Below, piece by piece: positions 1 to 5,951 of a stretch of 64,000 nt of DNA. The number at the start of each line of letters is the position of its first letter. Position 1 is the first letter of the stretch. Under the pieces are notes generated by a model. It ran no database searches, was not told the origin of the DNA, and worked only from the letters and a program-made list of their open reading frames with translations. This DNA comes from a virus. The DNA lies in IMG/VR virus record IMGVR_UViG_3300030108_004017, positions 45,435 to 109,434 of that record. One strand, given 5' to 3'. Both the position numbers and the translations under genes were made by a program.

Positions 1-19
1 CTTCAAATATTTCTTTCAT
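1..19 (-). CDS. Start of a gene running off the left edge
   Basis: Only the first six codons (MKEIFE) are inside the window. The ATG follows an AAAGGA ribosome-binding site seven bases upstream and a consensus-like promoter (57-86), the same arrangement as the other small early genes here. Product cannot be judged. Confidence 0.6.
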
Positions 20-56
20 TTCAAATCCTTTATTTTTTAGTTATTTAGTATGGTGT

Positions 57-86
57 AATATACGAATAAAACACCATACAAGTCAA
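57..86 (-). promoter_or_regulatory. Sigma70-like early promoter
   Basis: Minus strand reads TTGACT, an 18-bp spacer, then TATATT. The context GTGCTTGACTTGTAT recurs before most small genes of this region. It drives the gene leaving the window at the left. Confidence 0.75.
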
Positions 87-100
87 GCACTATTTTCAAT

Positions 101-472
101 TTATTTCAAATAATTTGGGCCTGTCCAACTATAGAAGTTAGCGTCCATCAAATCGTCAGTAAAGATAGTTCCTCTTTTATGTTTAGCGGGAGCTCTCCAA
201 CCAGCGGGTTTGAACACATCACCTTTTTTCATAGGCATGTTTTTGAACATTCCATCGTCCTTAGCGACAAATCCCCAAACAGAAGTACCAGTTACAATCT
301 TGTCGAATTTACGACCATTGTCAATACGGATAGTAGAGTTGAATCTCTCAATCATATTGAGTCTAACTTCATCTTTAGAATCAACAGGATTACCATTCCA
401 ATCAGCGTAAGATTTTCTGATTCCGTCCATTAGGACATTCATTTGATTTTTATAATTCATTTTGTTTTTCAT
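101..472 (-). CDS. Small early protein, unknown
   Basis: 123-aa soluble protein of unknown function, with no signal peptide or membrane segment. The central part is basic and aromatic (WGFVAKDDGMFKNMPMKKGD near residues 66-85), followed by a WRAPAKHKRG stretch. It looks like the small conserved proteins that T4-like phages carry in early regions; I recognise no family. The start is set by AAAAGGAAATAAATA before ATG and by its own promoter at 499-528. It is the last complete gene at the left edge and seems to be transcribed as a single-gene unit. Confidence 0.65.
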   Translation of the reverse strand: MKNKMNYKNQMNVLMDGIRKSYADWNGNPVDSKDEVRLNMIERFNSTIRIDNGRKFDKIVTGTSVWGFVAKDDGMFKNMPMKKGDVFKPAGWRAPAKHKRGTIFTDDLMDANFYSWTGPNYLK

Positions 473-498
473 TATTTATTTCCTTTTTATTATACCTA

Positions 499-528
499 AA
501 TATACTAATAAAATACTATACAAGTCAA
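499..528 (-). promoter_or_regulatory. Sigma70-like early promoter
   Basis: TTGACT, 18 bp, TATATT on the minus strand, again within a TGCTTGACTTGTAT context. It sits 27 bp upstream of the 123-aa gene. Confidence 0.75.
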
Positions 529-541
529 GCACTTTCTTCAA

Positions 542-841
542 TTATTTTGAAGAAAGATATGGATTGACTTTGGTCAAGTCGCCTTCCATCCAACCTTTGG
601 ACTCAGAGTAAACCTGTTTGAACCTACGACCCAAACCACTAATGTCTTTAGATACTCTAACGACTTCCATACCATTAGTCAAACCAAAGTATTTATTCAT
701 TACCTTAGTAATGTACCAAGACTTAGATTTATCATCTAAACACAGATGGTCTGTAAAGCTGAAAGTTTTACCTTTAGGTGTACGAAGTACAAATCTAAAA
801 GAGTTCATAGTAAGTGGTTTATAGTTAGATACGATTCCCAT
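542..841 (-). CDS. Small early protein, unknown
   Basis: 99-aa protein of unknown function. No membrane segment is visible. It is rich in basic and aromatic residues, with a run of alternating beta-like segments (FRFVLRTPKGKTFSFTDHLC near 15-34). The ATG has an AGGA ribosome-binding site and its own promoter (887-915). It resembles its neighbour at 101-472 in size, composition and promoter, so both are probably early host-takeover proteins; this is inference from context. Confidence 0.65.
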   Translation of the reverse strand: MGIVSNYKPLTMNSFRFVLRTPKGKTFSFTDHLCLDDKSKSWYITKVMNKYFGLTNGMEVVRVSKDISGLGRRFKQVYSESKGWMEGDLTKVNPYLSSK

Positions 842-886
842 AATGTTATTTCCTTTTGTTTATTATTTGGTTATTTATCATACCCT

Positions 887-915
887 AATATACAAAGAAA
901 ATCAATACGGGTCAA
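887..915 (-). promoter_or_regulatory. Sigma70-like early promoter
   Basis: TTGACC, 17 bp, TATATT on the minus strand, followed by AGGGTATGATAAA. The upstream string AATGCTTGACCCGTAT also occurs on the plus strand at 2643-2658. Confidence 0.75.
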
Positions 916-962
916 GCATTATTTTAAAAAAAGTTAAGATTTTATTTCGTGTTAAATACGCC

Positions 963-984
963 GAGGGGGGACATAGCCCCCCTC
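963..984 (-). terminator. G6/C6 hairpin after the tonB-like gene
   Basis: A perfect 8-bp stem (GAGGGGGG with CCCCCCTC) and 6-nt loop lie 14 bp past the stop of the TonB-domain gene. No long U tract follows, so it may act as an mRNA-stabilising 3-prime hairpin rather than a full terminator. The only comparable G/C-run hairpin I saw follows the TonB-dependent receptor gene at 44738-44764. Confidence 0.6.
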
Positions 985-997
985 TTTGAAAAATGGT

Positions 998-1336
998 TTA
1001 TTTGAAAACGATAGGGAGTGTCATCCTTACGCGTACAGGTCTTCCATTTTGTATGGCTGGTTGGTATTTGGTTTGTTTTAGTTTATCTACGATTATGTGA
1101 TTTAGTTGGATGTTGAAGGTATCTTGAACATATGGGTCTAATACATTACCGTGTTCGTCTATTTCAAACACTGCTACAACCTTACCTATGAGATTAGTTA
1201 CTCCATCAGGAATGTCGTGGTATTCCAAACGAAAGTCCTTCACAGGTATTGGTTCTTGACTTTTACGAGCACCAAACTCGTAATTTCGGGCCGTCAAGGA
1301 GCCCACAAGTAATAAACACAATATTGCCTTTATCAT
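998..1336 (-). CDS. Secreted TonB C-terminal domain protein
   Basis: TonB C-terminal domains bind the TonB box of outer-membrane receptors and pass on energy from ExbB/ExbD. This 112-aa protein has a hydrophobic N-terminus (1-16, ending GSLTA) that could be a signal peptide or short anchor. Residues about 50-112 match the TonB_C fold: GKVVAVFEID, then a helix, then YQPAIQNGRPVRVRM and LPIVF at the end. The Pro-rich periplasm-spanning linker of full TonB is missing, so it may be a decoy or a soluble adaptor rather than a working transducer. The ATG has a TAGGAGAATACA ribosome-binding site. A long structured leader precedes it and a G6 hairpin follows. The same phage encodes a TonB-dependent receptor at 44772-47525. 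Domain call is strong; function is inference. Confidence 0.85.
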   Translation of the reverse strand: MIKAILCLLLVGSLTARNYEFGARKSQEPIPVKDFRLEYHDIPDGVTNLIGKVVAVFEIDEHGNVLDPYVQDTFNIQLNHIIVDKLKQTKYQPAIQNGRPVRVRMTLPIVFK

Positions 1337-1639
1337 TGTATTCTCCTATTTAGTTTGATAGTATGACCGACCACCGCAGGTGTTTTATCCTTTCCTACAA
1401 TGAGTTGCTCTCATCATAGAATCCGATTCGGGTTCCAATGATAAATATAAAATAGTGATTTTAAAAACTAAGGTATTTTGTTAGAAATGTGTTAGATTCT
1501 AATGTTTCTTATTATATTGTTTGATTCGGTATCTCAAGGATGGTCGAGAGTTCAACCACTTTAGAATGCGTGTACGATTAGTAGTAATACTGAATAGATT
1601 GGATAGGTCATAAAATAATATACTATAAATAAATCTCAT
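1337..1639 (-). promoter_or_regulatory. Long leader of the tonB-like gene
   Basis: No gene is visible in these 303 bp. In the minus-strand RNA there are hairpins at 1400-1414 (ATGAG, 5-nt loop, CTCAT) and 1372-1382 (CACC, TGC, GGTG), both within 80 bp of the start codon. No known riboswitch consensus was recognised; the cobalamin box in particular was looked for and not found. No copy of the TTGACT/TATATT early promoter was found either. Confidence 0.4.
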
Positions 1640-1984
1640 TTACTTTGGTTTCTGATATTTAGATAAATCCAAGTTAGGTAAGGGTTTCTCTATCTTCAAG
1701 TCCTTTAGTTTAGAGTTCTGTACCACGAGTTTAGAACCACCAACAATCTTACCATCTATTATGTGGTATATGAAGAATACTGTTTTCCATATCCCTACTC
1801 GTATGATACGACCAGGACTACCATCCACCTCAACAACATCGTCCTCGTTGTAGTCGTTACCTAAGAACAACATAATACCATCTACTGCCTCAGAGATAGT
1901 ATTGTTGAATAATAATAATAGTATGCCAGTAAAGAATAGCCAAGAGTATTCATTTACCAATTCTTGAATAAAATTCGTTTCCAC
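1640..1984 (-). CDS. Mini MscS-like membrane protein
   Basis: 114 aa. One strong membrane segment at about 14-40, then at 44-97 a beta-domain that reads like the MscS middle domain: NEDDVVEVDGSPGRIIRVGI followed by DGK and VVQNSKL (compare the MscS pattern GD.VEIDG..G.V..IG and the V.IPNS.L turn). Full MscS proteins have three or more helices and a C-terminal alpha/beta domain; here only the pore-helix plus beta-domain unit remains. It could form a small channel, insert into host MscS rings, or bind membrane. The start is GTG, chosen because AAGGAAACGAA sits directly upstream. It lies upstream of the tonB-like gene in transcription order. Confidence 0.65.
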   Translation of the reverse strand: METNFIQELVNEYSWLFFTGILLLLFNNTISEAVDGIMLFLGNDYNEDDVVEVDGSPGRIIRVGIWKTVFFIYHIIDGKIVGGSKLVVQNSKLKDLKIEKPLPNLDLSKYQKPK

Positions 1985-2255
1985 TTCGTTTCCTTATATG
2001 ATAAGAAACCTAATATGTAATGTCGAGAAGTCTCGTGAGAACACACGATTGATACAATAATAAATATTATGTGATATAAGATTATACTACACAAAACGAG
2101 CAAAAGTTTCGATATTTGATGATGAACACAATTGACCATCTGCGATGGATACCACAAGTTACATTCGATAAAAAATATATCACGAAGTGATACGAAAAAA
2201 GTAATAAAGCTATAGGTAAAAAAATTGTGCTCGATATGAAAACGAGTCCGAGCCG
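1985..2255. other. Gene-poor region with hairpins
   Basis: No convincing gene. It holds short palindromes, such as TATCAC-GAA-GTGATA at 2178-2192. On the minus strand that stem is followed by TATTTTTTAT and could be a weak terminator. Open frames here are short, lack ribosome-binding sites and run across the repeats. Confidence 0.4.
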
Positions 2256-2319
2256 TGTCATTATGTCATACTTGCATGAGTTCACGATAAACCTATGGGG
2301 GTAGGTCATTATGTCATAC

Positions 2320-2493
2320 TCAGGCACTCGGTAGGTTTAGGTACTCCTCGTACACCCATAGGTCGATAAAGAAGTGCTGATAGTCCTCTTCGTACCAATA
2401 TGGCTTGTTGTTGTGTACCATATAGTGGTTATACATCTCCTCTATGTGGTGAGCCTGTTGTAATAGATAGTAGTAGTTGTGATTTACCTTCAT
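2320..2493 (-). CDS. Possible 57-aa protein
   Basis: An aromatic, acidic reading frame starting MKVNHNYYYLLQQAHHIEEM and ending in LPSA. Composition (many Tyr, Trp, Glu, His) looks more protein-like than the other frames of this region. There is no good ribosome-binding site and no promoter of the usual type, and the stop overlaps a TGTCAT repeat. It may be a real small early gene or chance; a longer start at 2544 is also possible. Confidence 0.3.
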   Translation of the reverse strand: MKVNHNYYYLLQQAHHIEEMYNHYMVHNNKPYWYEEDYQHFFIDLWVYEEYLNLPSA

Positions 2494-2647
2494 ACTAATA
2501 AGTAGAGAGTTCGGTAAATATTTTTTTGTAAGTATACCGCCCATATCAAATATCGTACCAAACTCGTGTATATGTCATATTGTCATAAGTACCGCTTGGA
2601 TTACCTACCCGACCCACAAAATAATTTACGATTTTTGAAAATAATGC

Positions 2648-2676
2648 TTGACCCGTATATGTTTTTAATGTTAAAT
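2648..2676 (+). promoter_or_regulatory. Plus-strand promoter-like site
   Basis: TTGACC, 17 bp, TTAAAT on the plus strand, preceded by the same AATGCTTGACCCGTAT string as the promoter at 887-915. The -10 is weaker than in the other copies. It points toward the candidate small RNA at 2739-2983 and would produce an antisense transcript. Confidence 0.4.
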
Positions 2677-2738
2677 TAGGATAAGGGTACGAGCTCTTTT
2701 ATGGGGAGTTGGTATGACAATATGTCAGTATGAGGGGC

Positions 2739-2773
2739 AAAAAAATAGGGAAGCCAAATCGACTCCCCTATTT
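2739..2773 (-). terminator. Intrinsic terminator
   Basis: On the minus strand an AAATAGGG / CCCTATTT stem, extended by two pairs past a mismatch, runs straight into a seven-T tract. This is the clearest rho-independent terminator in the window. It ends the transcript from the promoter at 2990-3018. Confidence 0.8.
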
Positions 2774-2983
2774 GTGGTGTGGTAAAGGAGGTAAAACCAC
2801 ACTCTTCTAACCTAACTAACCAATCAAATTTTAGGTGTTGGACTGGTTCCCCTCTCTATTCGCGAGTTCAAGGGTATTCCGAGCTGTCCGTAGACTTTCA
2901 TTTTAAGGTTCTCACACCACTCAATCCCTACTCCTCTTTCGTGAACTGAGCCAACAAATTCTTTATTTTATATCTTTATATCA
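2739..2983 (-). ncRNA. Candidate ~245-nt structured small RNA
   Basis: A strong promoter (2990-3018) and an intrinsic terminator (2739-2773) bracket a region with no start-coded gene of normal size. Foldable elements are a CCCT..CTC / GAG..AGGG hairpin near 2847-2875 and a 7-bp hairpin (2777-2783 with 2796-2802). The loop of the latter reads UUUACCUCCUUU and contains ACCUCCUUU, the same as the anti-Shine-Dalgarno end of 16S rRNA. A 25-codon frame (2824-2901, beginning MKVYGQLGIP) lies inside, without a good ribosome-binding site, so a small mRNA is the alternative. No known RNA family was recognised. Confidence 0.45.
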
Positions 2984-2989
2984 TATCTT

Positions 2990-3018
2990 AATATACGAAG
3001 AATAAATGATAAAGTCAA
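2990..3018 (-). promoter_or_regulatory. Sigma70-like early promoter
   Basis: TTGACT, 17 bp, TATATT on the minus strand. It drives the candidate small RNA rather than a clear coding gene. Confidence 0.75.
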
Positions 3019-3027
3019 GCACTTTTT

Positions 3028-3333
3028 TTAGAAAGTATCCCAATTATCAAACCCATCTACGAAGTCAGGATTCTCCTCACAATAGGTTTCCAAGTAATTG
3101 TTATCCATCATAGCCCGTATATCTAATTCCTCGTCAGTAAAATACTTTTCTACTATGGTGAAATCTTTCGGAGAAAGGGCTCTAAACCACTCACAATCCG
3201 TGACCATCACATCAACACCACCATCCCAATCAATCGTGTCATCCGTCATTATAGGATAGGTAATACCTTGTTTTGTATCAAATATACAGCCCACACTCTT
3301 GAGGACTACTTTATCTTCGGTAACTAAATTCAT
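3028..3333 (-). CDS. Small acidic early protein, unknown
   Basis: 101-aa acidic protein of unknown function with many Asp and Trp residues (for example DDTIDWDGGVDVMVTDCEWF near 33-52) and no membrane segment. The start at 3333 (MNLVTEDK) is preferred over an ATG seven codons earlier: AAGGAATATAAT lies just before it, and the earlier ATG falls inside the promoter's initial-transcribed sequence. It has its own promoter at 3360-3389. A DNA mimic or host-protein inhibitor would fit the charge, but that is only a guess. Confidence 0.65.
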   Translation of the reverse strand: MNLVTEDKVVLKSVGCIFDTKQGITYPIMTDDTIDWDGGVDVMVTDCEWFRALSPKDFTIVEKYFTDEELDIRAMMDNNYLETYCEENPDFVDGFDNWDTF

Positions 3334-3359
3334 ATTATATTCCTTGTTTATCATACCCT

Positions 3360-3389
3360 AATATACACATAATATAGTATATAAGTCAA
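3360..3389 (-). promoter_or_regulatory. Sigma70-like early promoter
   Basis: TTGACT, 18 bp, TATATT, followed by AGGGTATGATAAA exactly as at 887-915. Confidence 0.75.
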
Positions 3390-3406
3390 GCACTTTTTGT
3401 AAAAAA

Positions 3407-3586
3407 TTAATAAATAACCTGTACTTCAAACCCACCAGGCATCCTTGATTCCATCATCTCAGCCTGTTTACGAGTGTAGTCGAACTGATACATAAGATAA
3501 GATATCAGTTGGTTACCCTTGAGGACTTTCATTTGTCTTATTACGCCTGTCTTGGGTCTTGTGGTTTGATTGTCTAAGTTGTTCAT
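3407..3586 (-). CDS. 59-aa early protein, unknown
   Basis: Starts MNNLDNQTTRPKTGV and ends VQVIY. Mostly soluble, with a short amphipathic central helix (LISYLMYQFDYTRKQAEMME). The start at 3586 is set by AGGAGATATA immediately upstream; a longer in-frame reading would run through the promoter at 3610-3639. Function unknown. Confidence 0.65.
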   Translation of the reverse strand: MNNLDNQTTRPKTGVIRQMKVLKGNQLISYLMYQFDYTRKQAEMMESRMPGGFEVQVIY

Positions 3587-3609
3587 TATATCTCCTTTTG
3601 TTATAGTAT

Positions 3610-3639
3610 AATATACGAATAAAACCCTATATGTGTCAA
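3610..3639 (-). promoter_or_regulatory. Sigma70-like early promoter, perfect -35
   Basis: TTGACA, 18 bp, TATATT on the minus strand, in a CGCTTGACACATAT context. Confidence 0.78.
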
Positions 3640-3703
3640 GCGTTTTTTTCATTTTTTTTTACTTTATTACTTAAAAAAGTGTGAAAAAGTTCTCAGAAAA
3701 TGC

Positions 3704-3774
3704 TTGACATTCGGGCGAGATGGATGTATTATATTTGATAATGTGACACCCAAGATATGAGTGTGAATCTTGGG
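3704..3774 (+). promoter_or_regulatory. Plus-strand promoter and hairpin
   Basis: TTGACA (3704-3709), 17 bp, TATTAT (3727-3732) on the plus strand, within TGCTTGACATTCG. About 17 bp later comes a perfect 8-bp hairpin, CCCAAGAT / ATCTTGGG (3749-3756 with 3767-3774). No plus-strand gene follows. It may start a short antisense or regulatory RNA running against the operon at 3823-5283. Confidence 0.4.
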
Positions 3775-3822
3775 GTAAAGTATATAAAGTGGGTAAAAAT
3801 GGGTTATTATGTGTAATATAAA

Positions 3823-4110
3823 CTAAGGTGTGTTATCGTTATCGTGTTTATTCTCTCGACCATTGGAACGAAGATTCAACCTATCTGTATTGGATAATAG
3901 ATTCAAATGGTCTTTTATTTTTAGTAATTCTTGTTGTAAATCCTTGACCTTTTGGTCAAGTTTATCATACTCTTTTCGCGGGACGAGTCCGTGTCCATAC
4001 ACCATTTCAGGTCTTTGTATAATCTTTTTTATCTCTTTTATTTTCTTTGATAACTTACTTGTATTCTCAGTATCAGAGTTTATCAAATAGTTTAGTTCTT
4101 CAAGTCCCAT
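3823..4110 (-). CDS. Coiled-coil protein, unknown
   Basis: 95 aa. Lys/Glu/Leu-rich heptads at about 18-32 and 48-72 suggest two coiled-coil segments; the C-terminus (RSNGRENKHDNDNTP) is polar and disordered. Overlaps the end of the upstream gene by 19 bp, so it is the last gene of the three-gene unit 3823-5283. No family recognised. Confidence 0.6.
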   Translation of the reverse strand: MGLEELNYLINSDTENTSKLSKKIKEIKKIIQRPEMVYGHGLVPRKEYDKLDQKVKDLQQELLKIKDHLNLLSNTDRLNLRSNGRENKHDNDNTP

Positions 4111-4610
4111 AGTTCCGTATTCCCTTCCATCTCATCTATCTCGTCCATTACCTGAAAAACCAATAGACTTCTCTTCTCCATACCTCTCTCAGAACTCCAT
4201 TCCTTATACTCTGATAATATACAAGTCTTAGTACTCATACGCTCTATAACTTGTTGTTCCTTTGATTCCTTACATATGATATAAATCTTATTACCGAAAC
4301 TCTTTATCATCACCTGATTGTAGTCCTTATTATACACAATTTCCTCTTGGTAATTTTCTTCCATAAAATCTTCCTCATATTTTGTGACTTGGTGATGAAA
4401 GGAACTGGCAGGAATCTCATTCAATTCCTCATCATCCATTATTGAATCCTCAATATCGTGTGGCCTAAATCGTTTATTCTTTACTTGTGTGTTCGTATAT
4501 AGTGAAAACACTTTATCACGACCACGACACAAAAGATTATAAACAAGGCTTCCCACTCGTTCATATACAATAAATATACCGATAGAAATATTCCTCAATC
4601 TATTCATCAT
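4092..4610 (-). CDS. Possible membrane-anchored protein, unknown
   Basis: 172 aa if translation starts at the ATG at 4610, which overlaps the upstream stop; an ATG one codon later and an upstream in-frame start at 4673 are possible. A hydrophobic segment at about 6-25 (ISIGIFIVYERVGSLVYNLL) may anchor it. The rest is acidic, with a basic patch (QVKNKRFRPHD). The middle unit of 3823-5283. Function unknown. Confidence 0.55.
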   Translation of the reverse strand: MMNRLRNISIGIFIVYERVGSLVYNLLCRGRDKVFSLYTNTQVKNKRFRPHDIEDSIMDDEELNEIPASSFHHQVTKYEEDFMEENYQEEIVYNKDYNQVMIKSFGNKIYIICKESKEQQVIERMSTKTCILSEYKEWSSERGMEKRSLLVFQVMDEIDEMEGNTELWDLKN

Positions 4611-5283
4611 CCGTACCGCCCTCATCACGACTCGGCACCACACCCATATCCAATAGGAAGTCAATGAACTCATCTTCCTCGATAGGTTTGGGTTTGAGTT
4701 TTTCTTTCTTGGTATTTTTATTTTTTGAATTGTTTTTATTCTTACGAGCCTCTTCCTTGGCCTTATTGTCTTGGATGATTTCTCGTCCCAATTGATTCAA
4801 CCATTGTTGAAGTTTCTCAAAGTCCGATAGTATTTGATTGCCTTCCTTTGGTGATATTCCGAGGATTTTCTCTCGTATATCGTCTAAGGATTTCTTCTTA
4901 TTCAATGCATCATCCATCTCATCCCTAAATAGATTTTGAGCTCTTTTCTTCCTTGAATATATCCACCTCAACTCATCCTCACTATAGGAGTTGATTGGGT
5001 TTTCCATCAAGTCTATTATCTCGACTATCAAGGCATTGAAGAAATAATTCACACTCTCATAATCCTTTTCCGTCCACCTACTTCTATCACGATTTATCAC
5101 ATCATCCTTGCCATCATCAATGCCTCTTACCTTTCTATCTACTCCACGCTTCAACTCCTCGATGCAATTCAACACGGTTCTCAAGGTGTGTCCTCTCATC
5201 ATATAAAATTTATTCGGGTCAAACTTATCATTGTTATCACGGAATCGACCACCCGCCCAATTCCTATTATCATTTGAATCCAT
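4600..5283 (-). CDS. Highly charged hypothetical protein
   Basis: 227 aa, mostly helical. Residues 1-20 are polar and Asn/Asp-rich, 60-170 alternate charged helices, and 173-200 is a Lys/Asn low-complexity linker (KNKNNSKNKNTKKEKLKPK) followed by an acidic tail. No membrane segment. First gene of its unit, preceded by a leader with a 14-bp direct repeat (5343-5390). Could be a scaffold-like or nucleic-acid-binding phage protein; not recognised. Confidence 0.6.
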   Translation of the reverse strand: MDSNDNRNWAGGRFRDNNDKFDPNKFYMMRGHTLRTVLNCIEELKRGVDRKVRGIDDGKDDVINRDRSRWTEKDYESVNYFFNALIVEIIDLMENPINSYSEDELRWIYSRKKRAQNLFRDEMDDALNKKKSLDDIREKILGISPKEGNQILSDFEKLQQWLNQLGREIIQDNKAKEEARKNKNNSKNKNTKKEKLKPKPIEEDEFIDFLLDMGVVPSRDEGGTDDE

Positions 5284-5342
5284 ATGGAACTCCTTTCGTC
5301 TTTTGGAGAAATCTTTGATTTCGTCCTATCGTGAGATGTGGT

Positions 5343-5390
5343 GATAGGCGTATTTACTCGTTCCGATAACCACCTCGATAGGCGTATTTA
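5343..5390 (-). repeat. 14-bp direct repeat in a leader
   Basis: GATAGGCGTATTTA occurs at 5343-5356 and 5377-5390, 34 bp apart; on the coding strand it reads TAAATACGCCTATC. TAAATACGCC also occurs on the plus strand near 953-963. The TAAATA core resembles a T4-type late promoter, but the spacing to a start codon is not decisive. The rest of 5284-5436 shows no gene. Confidence 0.4.
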
Positions 5391-5436
5391 ATCTTCGATT
5401 ATAAATATGTTGTTGTGATTGTAGAATAGATTTTTT

Positions 5437-5718
5437 CTACTGAAATAACTTCCAAACTTTGTCTATTACAAGACCTACGAAACCAATTCCTATAACACTT
5501 CTCCACTTCTGAGAGTTCTGTCTGAATTGGGTATTCTGTTTGGTTTCTGCCCATAATCCTTCGTGTGGATTGAATAGGTTTTCTTTTAGGAATGATAGAC
5601 CTGCGTCTGTCTTTCCGTGAGCCATAGACATATCGTGTTTCATATCATCTATACTCTTTTTTATGGTGTCTATCTTTTCGTGAATAAGGTCAAACTCTTT
5701 TCTATCAGCTTGATTCAT
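5437..5718 (-). CDS. XhlA/holin-like coiled-coil membrane protein
   Basis: 93 aa. Residues 1-35 form a coiled coil (repeated I/L spacing in LIHEKIDTIKKSIDDMKHDM), and the C-terminus has one membrane helix (about 73-90, WRSVIGIGFVGLVIDKVW). This coiled-coil plus tail-anchor layout is that of XhlA-type haemolysin/holin accessory proteins. A role in lysis or membrane binding is inferred. It follows the 76-aa gene with a 1-bp gap. Confidence 0.5.
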   Translation of the reverse strand: MNQADRKEFDLIHEKIDTIKKSIDDMKHDMSMAHGKTDAGLSFLKENLFNPHEGLWAETKQNTQFRQNSQKWRSVIGIGFVGLVIDKVWKLFQ

Positions 5719-5719
5719 T

Positions 5720-5950
5720 TTATTTCACTCCTGCCAATGGTGATTTCTTTACAATAGAAACAGGAGATTCTTTATGTCTTCCCATTGGACTACCCATTGG
5801 AACGACATCTTTTGCCCCACCTATGATTCTTGATGAAAGTGGAACTTGGTTGATTCCTGCACCATTTGGTGAATTTAGTGGAATATTACCTTGTGGTCCT
5901 TTATTAGGTTTTGGTACTTCTCTTCCTTTGATTGAATCTATTAGTGCCAT
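5720..5950 (-). CDS. Small Gly/Pro-rich protein, unknown
   Basis: 76 aa, low complexity: Pro, Gly, Ser and Lys, with repeated SP motifs (GSPMGRHKESPVSIVKKSP). It is basic and probably disordered. It lies between the capsid-targeted-like acidic protein and the holin-like gene, within a small structural gene cluster. No family recognised. Confidence 0.55.
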   Translation of the reverse strand: MALIDSIKGREVPKPNKGPQGNIPLNSPNGAGINQVPLSSRIIGGAKDVVPMGSPMGRHKESPVSIVKKSPLAGVK

Positions 5951-5951
5951 T

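Larger units (their letters stand above)
2256..2730. repeat. Four paired TGTCAT repeats
   Basis: TGTCAT half-sites spaced by two bases occur at 2256-2271 and 2305-2319 (direct copies, 48 bp apart), 2573-2587, and in reverse orientation with one altered half-site at 2713-2730. An inverted repeat ACCTATGGGnGTA lies at 2291-2303 and 2351-2363. This looks like a set of operators or iterons for a DNA-binding protein. Confidence 0.5.

Noticed and set aside
1395-1430. Hammerhead ribozyme (TGATGAG ... GGAAAG on the minus strand)
   Set aside because: The invariant C before TGATGA is A, and stem II is not directly followed by GAAA.
1361-1440. tRNA-like sequence with GGTTCC and hairpins
   Set aside because: No acceptor stem, no proper T-loop with TTC in the loop, and the candidate anticodon hairpin is a simple ATGAG/CTCAT stem.
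1337-1639. Cobalamin riboswitch upstream of the tonB-like gene
   Set aside because: The B12-box consensus and the long-range pairing were not found on the coding strand.
1954-2327. Open frames of 67 and 81 aa on the minus strand
   Set aside because: No ribosome-binding site, they overlap each other, and they run across direct repeats; composition looks random.
2824-2967. 46-codon open frame in the small-RNA region (ends ERGTSPTPKI)
   Set aside because: No ATG, GTG or TTG at its start; the internal 25-codon part lacks a ribosome-binding site. Kept only as an alternative to the small RNA.
2739-2983. RNase P RNA or tmRNA
   Set aside because: The conserved RNase P core and a tmRNA tag or tRNA-like ends are not present.
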